A stretch of 64,000 nt of DNA from contig OY781061.1 in assembly GCA_963676515.1 (NCBI GenBank), positions 868,001 to 932,000 on the forward strand, written 5' to 3'. Source of the DNA: G963667145 sp963676515 [NCBI: Candidatus Cloacimonadota bacterium]. GTDB lineage: Bacteria > Cloacimonadota > Cloacimonadia > G963667145. Positions 44,730-52,311 of this stretch are shown here, in pieces. A program made the position numbers and the translations under genes. Position 1 is the first letter of the stretch. Each line of letters opens with the position of its first letter. The notes beneath the pieces are model-generated. The model saw only the letters and a program-made list of their open reading frames with translations, ran no database searches and was not told the origin of the DNA.

Positions 44730-45963
44730 GCGACATTCTGGCAATATTAAGCTGGGGCTGGAGAGAATAGAGAGCATTTTGCAATCTCTAGGCAATCCGC
44801 ATCGTTTGCTTGCGGGCGTGCATGTGGCTGGCTCCAACGGCAAAGGCTCGACTTGTGCCATGCTAGAGGCACTGGCTTTGCAAAGCTCCTACTCCACGGG
44901 CTTTAACTCGTCACCGCATCTGGTGGACTATCTGGAGCGGTTTCGCCTCAATGGCAAAAACTCCGACTATCAGCAAATCATGGAGCTCTATCTGGAGCAT
45001 CGCCAGATTTTTGAGGACAACGAAGCCTCTTTCTTTGAGACCACCACCGCTTTAGCTTTCGAGCTTTTTGCTCGGCGAAAGGTCGATTTCAACATCTTTG
45101 AAGTGGGCTTAGGAGGTCGGCTAGACGGCACTAACCCTTTCGTACCAGATGTCAGCGTGATAACCTCTATCAGCTTAGATCACACCAAATCTTTGGGAGA
45201 CAGCCTAGAAAAGATAGCTTACGAGAAGGCAGGCATCATCAAGCAAGGCGTGCCAGTGGTAATCGGCAAAATGCCAGCAGCAGCCTTGGCAGTGATCGAG
45301 AAGGTGGCAAAGGCAAAGAGGGCAAGAGTTTACAGGTGTGGACACGAGTTTACGGTGGCAGACATCAGCTTGAACTCTGAGGGCACCACTTTTGTGTACA
45401 AGAGCCCCGCTGGAGTGAGCACCAGCTATACCACGAACCTACTGGGTGTTCATCAGGCGTATAACGCCGCTTGTGCGTTGACGGCGTTTAGTTTGTTCGA
45501 GCAGCAGCGGAGCAAGAGCATTGACACTGAGAACCTAAGACGCGGCTTGCAGTCGGTGCACTGGCAAGGGCGGATGCAGATAGTCTGCCAAAGTCCGACA
45601 ATCGTCTTGGATGGTGCACACAACGAGGAAGGCGTGAACAGCTTGGTGGACAGCTTGCAAGAGATTTTTCCGCAAAGGGAGAAGGTGTTTGTGGTCTCCA
45701 TTCTCAGAGATAAAAATCTCCAGAAAATGTATGCTAAAATTGCTGGAGTCGCCAAGAGCATCGTCTTTTGTCAAAACTCCAACTCTAGAGCCGCTGACGA
45801 AAAGCTACAGACACAGATACTGGCAGGATTGACCGATGCTTATTGCTATGAGAGGTCGGTAGAGTCTGCTCTGCAAAAAGCTCGCAAAATAGCCAAGAAT
45901 GACGATTTGATCGTGGTCTGCGGTTCGCTGTACTGGGTCGGGGAAGTGCTGAGGGTTTTTTAG
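44695..45963 (+). CDS. folC: Folylpolyglutamate/dihydrofolate synthase
   Basis: Adds glutamate to folates (and possibly to dihydropteroate). The 422 residues carry the Mur-ligase-type P-loop AGSNGKGST at residues 45-53, the Omega-loop region with SSPHLVDYLERFRLNG, the motif GLGGRLDGTN and ILDGAHN-type VLDGAHNEEG near the C-terminal domain. It starts within the last 35 bases of rng in another frame, and is the last gene of the packed plus-strand run. Confidence 0.94.
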   Translation: MTYQEFLEYIYKRHSGNIKLGLERIESILQSLGNPHRLLAGVHVAGSNGKGSTCAMLEALALQSSYSTGFNSSPHLVDYLERFRLNGKNSDYQQIMELYLEHRQIFEDNEASFFETTTALAFELFARRKVDFNIFEVGLGGRLDGTNPFVPDVSVITSISLDHTKSLGDSLEKIAYEKAGIIKQGVPVVIGKMPAAALAVIEKVAKAKRARVYRCGHEFTVADISLNSEGTTFVYKSPAGVSTSYTTNLLGVHQAYNAACALTAFSLFEQQRSKSIDTENLRRGLQSVHWQGRMQIVCQSPTIVLDGAHNEEGVNSLVDSLQEIFPQREKVFVVSILRDKNLQKMYAKIAGVAKSIVFCQNSNSRAADEKLQTQILAGLTDAYCYERSVESALQKARKIAKNDDLIVVCGSLYWVGEVLRVF

Positions 45964-46069
45964 CTAGAGATTGCGACGATTGATAAAGGTCTTGACTTTA
46001 AAAAAAGAAAACTAAAAATGTTGTTTTAAAGTTGGTTGAATTCAAAGTATTAATTTATAAGGAGAAAAG

Positions 46070-46453
46070 ATGCCTTTTTTTTACTCTCTTGATGTTAAAC
46101 AAAAAAGTATTAAGAAAAATCCATACGGTAGAAAGCTTAATGGATACAAGGAAGATGGACGATTTATTGGAGAATTTTGTAGGTATGAGAAACAATCTGC
46201 TACTCGTAAGAATCAACGCATTTTTGATTACAGAATTTTCATCCAAGAAGTGGGACTATATCAATTTGGCAACAGCAAAAATAATGATGGGTTTAAATAT
46301 TTCTATTTAGGCTACAATGGTACTTTCGATACTTATGTCACTCTTCATAATGCAATATTTGCTCGTGATGTGCTAGATATGCAGATAGCGGGAGCAGAGG
46401 TAGAAACGATTCTTAAACACATATCAGACAATGATTATACAATAAATTTGTAG
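46070..46453 (+). CDS. Orphan protein of 127 residues, function unknown
   Basis: Not recognised. A good ribosome-binding site (aaggag, 8 bases before the ATG) and a complete frame support it. The protein is basic at the N-terminus, aromatic-rich (FFYSL, FKYFYLGYNG) and lacks a signal peptide or membrane segment. An overlapping frame starting at 46032 is less likely because it lacks such a site. Base composition is clearly more A+T rich than the preceding genes, and the 106-base gap before it has no hallmark beyond A tracts. Probably an acquired accessory gene; the next gene follows after 17 bases. Confidence 0.6.
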   Translation: MPFFYSLDVKQKSIKKNPYGRKLNGYKEDGRFIGEFCRYEKQSATRKNQRIFDYRIFIQEVGLYQFGNSKNNDGFKYFYLGYNGTFDTYVTLHNAIFARDVLDMQIAGAEVETILKHISDNDYTINL

Positions 46454-46470
46454 AATGTAAGCAGGAAGTC

Positions 46471-46830
46471 ATGAAAAAACTAGGATTATTATTTTTAGTG
46501 ATTGTTTGGATTACTATAGCCTTAGCTCAAGAATTTGTTAGTCCTATAGATTTTCTCAATACGGATGAAAATAAACAAAAAGTAGTAATATATATAAAGG
46601 AAAATGTAAAAGAAAGTTGTGCCAGTATTGGTATAACTGATCCTGCTACTCTGCGGATGATGGAAAATAAAAATTTAACATCATTTAAAAAGCTCATAAA
46701 AGCTACCGACCCAGAATTGCTGCAAGCATTAATTTGCCAATACAGTAGTATAGGATTGGATGATTATGCGACTATCTTGATGATGTATGACATGCAAATG
46801 AAAGCTAAAAAACAAGAATTGAAGTGGTAG
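46471..46830 (+). CDS. Small exported protein, function unknown
   Basis: The 119 residues begin with a classic signal peptide (MKKLGLLFLVIVWITIALA, likely cleaved after ALA before QEF). The mature part is helical, with two Cys (SCASIG and LICQYSS) that could form a disulfide in the periplasm. No family is recognised. gcaggaag precedes the ATG. It follows the other orphan by 17 bases and shares its A+T-rich composition, so the two probably form one unit, ended by the terminator at 46903-46928. Confidence 0.65.
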   Translation: MKKLGLLFLVIVWITIALAQEFVSPIDFLNTDENKQKVVIYIKENVKESCASIGITDPATLRMMENKNLTSFKKLIKATDPELLQALICQYSSIGLDDYATILMMYDMQMKAKKQELKW

Positions 46831-46902
46831 ATTGACTAATTTGTGAAAATATCAGAAGTTATTGAATTGAAAAGAAGAAAATAGAGCTGATTTTACTTTT
46901 AG

Positions 46903-46928
46903 AAAGCCAAGCAATTTTGCTTGGCTTT
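46903..46928. terminator. Bidirectional terminator between convergent genes
   Basis: aaagccaagcaa (46903-46914) pairs perfectly with ttgcttggcttt (46917-46928) around a 2-base loop, with T-rich sequence on both strands outside it. It serves the orphan pair on the plus strand and nadE on the minus strand. Confidence 0.85.
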
Positions 46929-46972
46929 TCTATTGTTGATTTTTTTTGCTAGAGCAAAGCTTTTTTCTCTTT

Positions 46973-47716
46973 TCAACGCTCCAGTATGGGTGGCATAACC
47001 CGTTTGAATTTGCTATTTTGCACAAGGCGAACAACTTTTTCCACCAGCTTTGCATCGTATTTTTGCGAAAGTTTTTCGGGCGATAATTTGTTATCTTGGT
47101 AGTCGATGAGCATCTTGTCCAACATCGCATAGCTAAGCCCGAGCTCCTGCTCGTCGGTTTGTCCGTCCCAGAGGTCGGCTGTCGGAGGTTTGGTGATAAT
47201 CTGCTCTGGCACGCCCAACTCTTTTGCCATCTGCCAAACTTCGGTTTTGTAGAGATGACCGATGGGCTCGAAACTGCAAGCTCCGTCGCCATAGACGGTG
47301 CAGTAGCCTATCAGTAGTTCGCTACGGTTGCCAGTGCCAGCCACGAGGGCGTTTTCCCTTTGAGCGTAGTCGAACAAGACGGACATCCGCATCCTTGCAC
47401 AGAAGTTGCCCTTTTGCAGTTTATCGGGGGTTTGCTGGGCGAAATAGCCGTCCACCATCGGGGTGATGGGAACGGTCTGGTGCTCTATCTGGAGAGCTTC
47501 CGCCACAGCCAGTGCGTCGTCCAAGCTGGCTTGCTGGGAAGATCTGTAAGGGAGCATCAGCCCGAGCACATTCTCTTTGCCTAGAGCGTGCACGCACAAG
47601 AAGGCGACCAGAGCGGAATCTATCCCGCCAGAGAGCCCGACCACCACTTTTTGGAATCCGTTACCACGGACTTGCTCGGTGATGAACGAGGAGATTTTGG
47701 CTTGTTTAGGTGTCAT
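46973..47716 (-). CDS. nadE: NAD synthetase, ammonia-dependent type
   Basis: Last step of NAD synthesis: amidates nicotinate adenine dinucleotide using ATP. The 247 residues have the PP-loop SGGIDS at residues 29-34 and later conserved stretches (NALVAGTGNRSELLIGY, DLWDGQTDEQELGLSY). There is no N-terminal nitrilase domain, so free ammonia is the expected nitrogen source. The gene lies 19 bases downstream of a SEFIR-domain gene on the same strand, so the two are probably co-transcribed. Confidence 0.95.
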   Translation of the reverse strand: MTPKQAKISSFITEQVRGNGFQKVVVGLSGGIDSALVAFLCVHALGKENVLGLMLPYRSSQQASLDDALAVAEALQIEHQTVPITPMVDGYFAQQTPDKLQKGNFCARMRMSVLFDYAQRENALVAGTGNRSELLIGYCTVYGDGACSFEPIGHLYKTEVWQMAKELGVPEQIITKPPTADLWDGQTDEQELGLSYAMLDKMLIDYQDNKLSPEKLSQKYDAKLVEKVVRLVQNSKFKRVMPPILER

Positions 47717-47735
47717 ATTTTTTCCTAAGTGAGTC

Positions 47736-48482
47736 TTATTTTGTTAAGTTATTTTGTATAGCGTATAATTTACCTTTTGCTGTAAGATACAACTCTTTTG
47801 TAAAAGGCTCTTGTTCAATTAATTTTTTTGCTGAAGCCTCCATGATTATGAAATCAATATAAATTCGAGAAACATCCATTTCTTTTATTATGTGGTTATA
47901 ACTGATATAATCACTCGTTCCTTTTTCGAACTCTTTTACTATTGCAGACATTAATTCAAGCACAGGGTCTTTTATTTTTTTTTCATATAACTTTGGCTTT
48001 CCACTTGAAAATGGGTTATTTCCTATCGGGGGCTTTTTTAATAGAGGACTTTGATGAATAGTGCGAATTAGTTCGTCAAAATTGTATTCGTAGTCTGCAT
48101 TTTTTGAAAAGTTAATATGAAGTTTTGTTTTGAGAAATGTTGGAATATCATTTGTTCCGCTTTGTCGAATTATAGGGATTATTTTTTTAGTATTTATGTT
48201 TTTAAGAAGATTTGAAGTAATAATCATTTTTTCGTAGCCAACTCCTCCTATGCCTTTATTTGCTTTTGATACATATGTTTTAGTGCAAACCATTAAAATT
48301 CTGTCAGCATTTGCTAAATGGGTTTCCATGAAATGTGACAAATCGTCTCCAGGCTGGATTTCCCATTGGTCTAAAATAGCATCAATTCCATTATTTCGTA
48401 ATCTACTGCCTAATTCATACACCCATTTCTTATGTTCTAAAGAATCGTGGGAATATGAAATAAAAACTTTTGGTATGCTCAT
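47736..48482 (-). CDS. SEFIR (TIR-like) domain protein
   Basis: The 248-residue protein starts KVFISYSHDSLEHKKWVYEL and continues with LRNNGIDAILDQWEIQPGDD, METHLANADRILMVCTKTYV and GGVGYEKMI, the order of box motifs of the SEFIR family (relatives of TIR domains). The C-terminal ~70 residues look like a winged-helix-type module. Bacterial TIR/SEFIR proteins act in several anti-phage systems, often by consuming NAD+ or making NAD-derived signals; activity here is inferred from family only. The gene has its own ggagag ribosome-binding site, 97 bases of A+T-rich leader, and is more A+T rich than radC and nadE on either side. Confidence 0.85.
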   Translation of the reverse strand: MSIPKVFISYSHDSLEHKKWVYELGSRLRNNGIDAILDQWEIQPGDDLSHFMETHLANADRILMVCTKTYVSKANKGIGGVGYEKMIITSNLLKNINTKKIIPIIRQSGTNDIPTFLKTKLHINFSKNADYEYNFDELIRTIHQSPLLKKPPIGNNPFSSGKPKLYEKKIKDPVLELMSAIVKEFEKGTSDYISYNHIIKEMDVSRIYIDFIIMEASAKKLIEQEPFTKELYLTAKGKLYAIQNNLTK

Positions 48483-48580
48483 AGTCTTTTTTATCTCTCC
48501 AATTTTGTATAATTTATTTTTATTCCCTTCTATTTTCCCTCAATCCTTACTAAAAGCTCTCCTGCGTCAAGCAAGAATGC

Positions 48581-49240
48581 TCACAACTGCTTATGCTCTA
48601 GCAGTGAGTAGTAATCTTGCTGGGAGAAGATGATGTGGTCGAGGATTTTTATGCCGAGGATTTCTCCGGCTTGCTGGAGGGTTTTGGTTATCTGCAAATC
48701 TTGTGCCGATGGCTCGAGGTTACCACTGGGATGGTTGTGTGCCAAGATTACGGACGAAGCTCTGTCGGTGATAGCATCGGCGAAAACCTCTCGAGGGTGG
48801 ATTTGTGTTTGGTTGATGAGCCCGATGGTGATGACTCTGGTGGCGATTACCTCTCCTGCAGCGTTCAGGCAGACGACGATGAAATGCTCTTGCTGGCGGT
48901 CGCCGTAGTGCCAGAGTAGGGGCATGATTTGGTTGGGGAATTTGATGGTAAATCCCTTGGGCTTTATCCGTCGGCGGAAAAACTCGCAAGCAGCCAGAAC
49001 AATCCCAGCTTTGGCGGATGCCATTCCCGTGATTTTCAAGATTTCTTCTATCTTGATTTCAAATCCATCTCGGTCGATGAGCGTGAGGAGCTTTTGGCAA
49101 ATCTTGTTCACGCTGTGCCCTTTTACGCCTCTACCGATAAGGATCATCAGCAGTTCCAAGTCGGAAAGGGACTGTGCCCCTTGTTTGATAAGCCTTTCGC
49201 GAGGTCTTTGGTCGGGTGGTATATCTTTGATGTTTTTCAT
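48581..49240 (-). CDS. radC: RadC family JAMM-domain protein
   Basis: The 219 residues have a helix-hairpin-helix-type N-terminal half (ITGMASAKAG) and a C-terminal JAMM metal motif HNHPSG with His168, His170 and Asp181. RadC was once linked to DNA repair, but its cellular role is unsettled. The start MKNIKDIPPDQRPRERL at 49240 matches the family and overlaps the upstream stop as ATGA; longer forms would run into the previous gene. Confidence 0.93.
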   Translation of the reverse strand: MKNIKDIPPDQRPRERLIKQGAQSLSDLELLMILIGRGVKGHSVNKICQKLLTLIDRDGFEIKIEEILKITGMASAKAGIVLAACEFFRRRIKPKGFTIKFPNQIMPLLWHYGDRQQEHFIVVCLNAAGEVIATRVITIGLINQTQIHPREVFADAITDRASSVILAHNHPSGNLEPSAQDLQITKTLQQAGEILGIKILDHIIFSQQDYYSLLEHKQL

Positions 49241-49938
49241 AATCGGTGAATGTGGCTCAGGCAGATGCCAGCGGCAATCGCCAAGTTTAGTGACTCCATT
49301 TTGCTGGTAATAGGGATGGTAATAGCCAGGTCGCTGAGTTCTCGTAGCTGTGGGCTCACTCCAGCGGCCTCTGAGCCGAGGATGAGGATCTTGGGCGAGT
49401 CTAGTGGTGGTAAGTCGTAAATAGAGACTCCATCGAGGTCGGCGAGTATCTTTTGAGCGGGTTGCTCTTGCAGCCACTGGTAGGTCTTGACCTCTAGCGG
49501 TAATGTGAAGACTGCCCCCAGCGAGGAGCGAATCACCTTGGAATTGAACGGGTCGCAGCTACCGGGGGAGAGTGCTATCCCGCTGATGCCCAATGCCAGA
49601 GCTGTGCGGATGATAGTGCCCAGATTACCCGGGTCGGAGATTTGGTCTAAGTAGAGCAGTGTTTGGTAGTCACCTATTTCGTTTGTGGTGCGATCTGCTA
49701 CAGCGAGGTATTGCTGAGGTGTTTTGGTGGATGCTAGAGCGAAAAACTTCTTCTTGCTAATCAGCTTGGGCTTTAGCTCGCCCAGCCACGCGGGTGCAGG
49801 GTTTTCTTGCCAAGTGTAAATATCCAAGATTTTGACATCGTTCTCGATGATTTGTCGTATGAGACGGTCGCCCTCGATGATGGCATATCCTGCAGAGATT
49901 TGCTCTCTTTTTTTCTGAAGCTTGTTTAAGTTTATCAT
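49237..49938 (-). CDS. TrmH-family (SPOUT) RNA methyltransferase
   Basis: Methylates rRNA or tRNA ribose or base using S-adenosylmethionine. The 233 residues show the three SPOUT motifs: DPGNLGTIIRTA, ILGSEAAGVS and ITSKMESLNLAIAAGI. The N-terminal substrate-binding part is of the 23S rRNA methyltransferase type. Start MINLNK at 49938 is preferred over an earlier ATG at 50007 that adds a Phe/Lys-rich stretch. It overlaps radC by 4 bases. Exact target (rlmB-like or tsnR-like) cannot be decided. Confidence 0.85.
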   Translation of the reverse strand: MINLNKLQKKREQISAGYAIIEGDRLIRQIIENDVKILDIYTWQENPAPAWLGELKPKLISKKKFFALASTKTPQQYLAVADRTTNEIGDYQTLLYLDQISDPGNLGTIIRTALALGISGIALSPGSCDPFNSKVIRSSLGAVFTLPLEVKTYQWLQEQPAQKILADLDGVSIYDLPPLDSPKILILGSEAAGVSPQLRELSDLAITIPITSKMESLNLAIAAGICLSHIHRL

Positions 49939-50126
49939 TGTGTTTTGTCTGTAAAAAGTGACGATTATTTTGTCAAACTTTTCTTTGATTTTAAAAAAGA
50001 AGAGCATTTTGAGGATGATTTTTGTTTTTATAGGTTGAGCAATGGTGATTTGGATAGTTTGGCTTGACTTTTGGGAAGAAGTGCTGGATTTTGTTAAGAA
50101 GATGAGATAAAAATTTGGAGTGTAAA
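49939..50126. promoter_or_regulatory. Divergent intergenic region
   Basis: This 188-base gap between the minus-strand methyltransferase and the plus-strand nucleotidyltransferase is A+T rich and must hold promoters for both directions. I see a plausible -35 (ttgact, near 50067) but no convincing -10 partner, and no clear sigma-54 type TGGC-N-TGC element. Confidence 0.4.
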
Positions 50127-50738
50127 ATGAAGATAGATTCTATTTTGTTGTGTGCAGGGCAATCGTCTCGTATGGGAGCGGATAAGGCTTTGTTGGAAGT
50201 CGCTGGTAAAAAAAGCATCGATTTGGTTTTGGAGAAGCTAAGGGCTTTTTCTAGCAGAGTGATTGTGGTTTTGGGTGATAATTATGAGATGGTAACTGAC
50301 TATCTGCAAGACAGATACAGCGGTTTTGCTTTCCCTGTAGCTAATCCTGATCACTTGGAGGGCGGGATGCTCTCGTCGGTGAAAAAGGGGTTTGCTTCCG
50401 TGCAATCTGGGCATATGGCGATGCTCAACCTCATTGACCAGCCTTTCGTGTTGCCGCAGAGCTATGATAAGATATTGCAATCGTATGTGCCGCCTGCACC
50501 TTTTTTGATCCCTGTGGGTCGTAAAGAGTCTCGCCCCAAGAAAGGTCATCCGATTTTATTTGCGGCAGATTTTGTGCCAAAAGTGCTTGGCGATGAGAGT
50601 GCAAAGACCTTTCGTGATGTGCTGTTGCCCTATTACAAAGATGCAATTTATGTGGATGTCTTAGATGTGGGAATTACAGAGAACTTGAACACGAAAGAGC
50701 TCTTTGCTGCGGCAAAAAAGCGAGTGGAGCAAGATTAA
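50127..50738 (+). CDS. MobA-like nucleotidyltransferase
   Basis: The 203 residues begin with the MobA/MocA sugar- or cofactor-nucleotide transferase signature SILLCAGQSSRMGADKALLEVAG and later keep LIDQPFVLP and GRKESRPKKGHPILF. Such enzymes attach CMP or GMP to molybdopterin, or act on other phosphorylated substrates. The start at 50127 follows ggag at a suitable distance, while a GTG-type start 12 bases earlier would cover that site. No other molybdenum cofactor gene is visible, so the substrate is open. The sigma-54-like gene begins 12 bases later. Confidence 0.75.
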   Translation: MKIDSILLCAGQSSRMGADKALLEVAGKKSIDLVLEKLRAFSSRVIVVLGDNYEMVTDYLQDRYSGFAFPVANPDHLEGGMLSSVKKGFASVQSGHMAMLNLIDQPFVLPQSYDKILQSYVPPAPFLIPVGRKESRPKKGHPILFAADFVPKVLGDESAKTFRDVLLPYYKDAIYVDVLDVGITENLNTKELFAAAKKRVEQD

Positions 50739-50750
50739 GTTGAGCCAAAG

Positions 50751-51449
50751 ATGAGCAAATCTCTGATAAATTTTGCAGATGTCTTTTTGGACAAAAAAGT
50801 GGGGCAATCTCCTCTATTTGTGAAGTTATACAAAATGGATTTGCGAGAGCTGAGCCTTTATCTCAAGCACGAAATAGCCTCGAATCCTCTGCTGAATCTG
50901 GAGAAAATCGAAAATTACGACTATCATCAGGAGCAGGCAGATTTGCTCTGGGACGGAAGAAATTGTGAAGTGAACAAGGTTTTTTTCCCGACTCTAACGA
51001 TGAAGCCAGAATATTTGCAATGTGAGGGAGATTTTTTTGCAAAGCAGAGAAAGAGGCTTCGTTTTTTGGAGAATATTTTGAGTTCTCGGGAGAATCTTTT
51101 GCAAAAAGTTGGGCAGTATCTGTGCCAGTATCAGTGGAAGTTTTGGCAAGAGAGTTTTTCGTTTAGTCCTTTGTCCGTGGAGAAGATGAGCTTTGATTTG
51201 CAGATTTCTAAAAATATTTGTTATGCTCTGCTTAAAAATAAGCAGATAAAGTTTGCAGATCAGAGTAAGTTTTTATCAGAATTTTTGGTTAAAGGGCAAG
51301 GTGAGCTGAGTTTAGTTGCTATCAAGCGGAAAGTGAAAGCGATGGTGGACTCGGGCGAGAATGACAGACAAATAGCTGAAAAATTACAAGCTTCGGGAGT
51401 GAAGATTAGCAGACGCACGGTGTGCAAGTATCGCCGTCAGCTCTCCTAG
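50751..51449 (+). CDS. Strongly shortened sigma-54 (RpoN) homologue
   Basis: The protein has 232 residues; standard sigma-54 has 450-500. The N-terminal activator-interacting region is recognisable at residues 19-50 (QSPLFVKLYKMDLRELSLYL then ASNPLL, like the usual ELxxxIxxxxxxNPLLE). After a short linker (51-95), a helical stretch with a helix-turn-helix-like segment follows (about 138-175), then the RpoN domain (190-232) ending in the RpoN box SRRTVCKYRR at 220-229 (consensus ARRTVAKYRE). Most of the core-binding region appears to be missing. The frame is intact and both ends are conserved. It may be a minimal sigma-54, an anti-sigma-like competitor, or a decaying gene. Confidence 0.75.
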   Translation: MSKSLINFADVFLDKKVGQSPLFVKLYKMDLRELSLYLKHEIASNPLLNLEKIENYDYHQEQADLLWDGRNCEVNKVFFPTLTMKPEYLQCEGDFFAKQRKRLRFLENILSSRENLLQKVGQYLCQYQWKFWQESFSFSPLSVEKMSFDLQISKNICYALLKNKQIKFADQSKFLSEFLVKGQGELSLVAIKRKVKAMVDSGENDRQIAEKLQASGVKISRRTVCKYRRQLS

Positions 51450-51456
51450 AGACGAT

Positions 51457-51483
51457 TTAGACGATAATGGTGTGTTGTATAAT
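51457..51483 (+). promoter_or_regulatory. Possible promoter of the UDG-like gene
   Basis: A perfect TATAAT at 51478-51483 has a weak -35 candidate (TTAGAC, 51457-51462, or TTTAGA one base earlier) at 15-16 bases spacing, 69 bases before the ATG at 51552. Confidence 0.4.
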
Positions 51484-51551
51484 TTACTTATTTGAAACCT
51501 GCATAAGGTGAATAAATCAGGAAAAGATTTTTTAAAAAATAAGGAGTAAAG

Positions 51552-52238
51552 ATGGAAACTAATGAAGGGAAAAGTAAAGTGTATTTAACCCCCTGGGTTG
51601 GGGAAAACTATGGAAAAGAATCATCAATTTTTCAGGAAAAGTTAATGGTTTTGACTGGTTCTCACTATGAAGCATTTGCAGATAAATGCAATGAAAATTA
51701 CGAAGAATATCTTAAAGGTAATCGAACTGAAGCAAGTGATTTTACTAATTCAATAGTAGAAATATATTTGGGACTTAGAAAAAGTGATTTAAAAAATGAC
51801 TGGGAGAAAACATATTCAAGTTTTATAAATGCAATTTTCAATAGAAACTCTTCAGAGAAAGAAAAGGGATTATTTTTTGATTCTATTGTTTTTTATACAT
51901 ATCTGCAAAGAATGGCGGGAAAGAATGCTAAGGAGGCTGAACTTTATAATTATAAATGCCAAGAGTATATTGATGCTTTTTTAGAAGTGATTAAGAAATA
52001 TAAGCCAGAAGTAATAATCTGCTGGGGTGCTAAAGTTAGAGAGGCCTTGCTTGGTAAGAAACAAGGATTGGTTGGAAATATAAGTATTGAAGAAGTAACG
52101 GTGAGGAAAAATCAAACAATTTGTACTTTAGAAATTGATGCAAGGAAAATAAAGTTGATTATGGTCAGACATCCTTCGCGTTGTTTTGGGAGAAAATCTA
52201 ATCATGAAATTTTTAAAAGATTTCTAACTTTCAAATAG
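51552..52238 (+). CDS. Uracil-DNA-glycosylase-superfamily-like protein
   Basis: The 228-residue protein resembles the UDG-like family whose members carry an N-terminal TPWVGENYG...LxxLxGSHY segment, a central VIICWGAKVREAL strand-helix and a C-terminal MVRHPSR motif. These correspond to the substrate-pocket, beta-strand and His-Pro-Ser motifs of uracil-DNA glycosylases. Proteins of this kind are mostly uncharacterised and often sit in accessory regions. An aaggag site 5 bases before the ATG is strong. The gene is A+T rich compared with mutS beside it. Enzyme activity is unproven. Confidence 0.6.
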   Translation: METNEGKSKVYLTPWVGENYGKESSIFQEKLMVLTGSHYEAFADKCNENYEEYLKGNRTEASDFTNSIVEIYLGLRKSDLKNDWEKTYSSFINAIFNRNSSEKEKGLFFDSIVFYTYLQRMAGKNAKEAELYNYKCQEYIDAFLEVIKKYKPEVIICWGAKVREALLGKKQGLVGNISIEEVTVRKNQTICTLEIDARKIKLIMVRHPSRCFGRKSNHEIFKRFLTFK

Positions 52239-52311
52239 CAAAGCAAAAACTTTTCAATATAAAAGTTAAAGAGTAATGACTTTAGCAGCAACGGGTGTGC
52301 AAATACAGAAA

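Noticed and set aside
48581-49477. Longer radC form starting at 49477
   Set aside because: The extra residues read through the methyltransferase gene in another frame and are Arg/Pro/Thr-rich noise; MKNIKDIPPD at 49240 is the family start.
50751-51449. Mini sigma-54 as a simple frameshifted pseudogene
   Set aside because: The frame is uninterrupted from a plausible start to a conserved RpoN box; I kept it as an intact but shortened gene while noting decay as an alternative.
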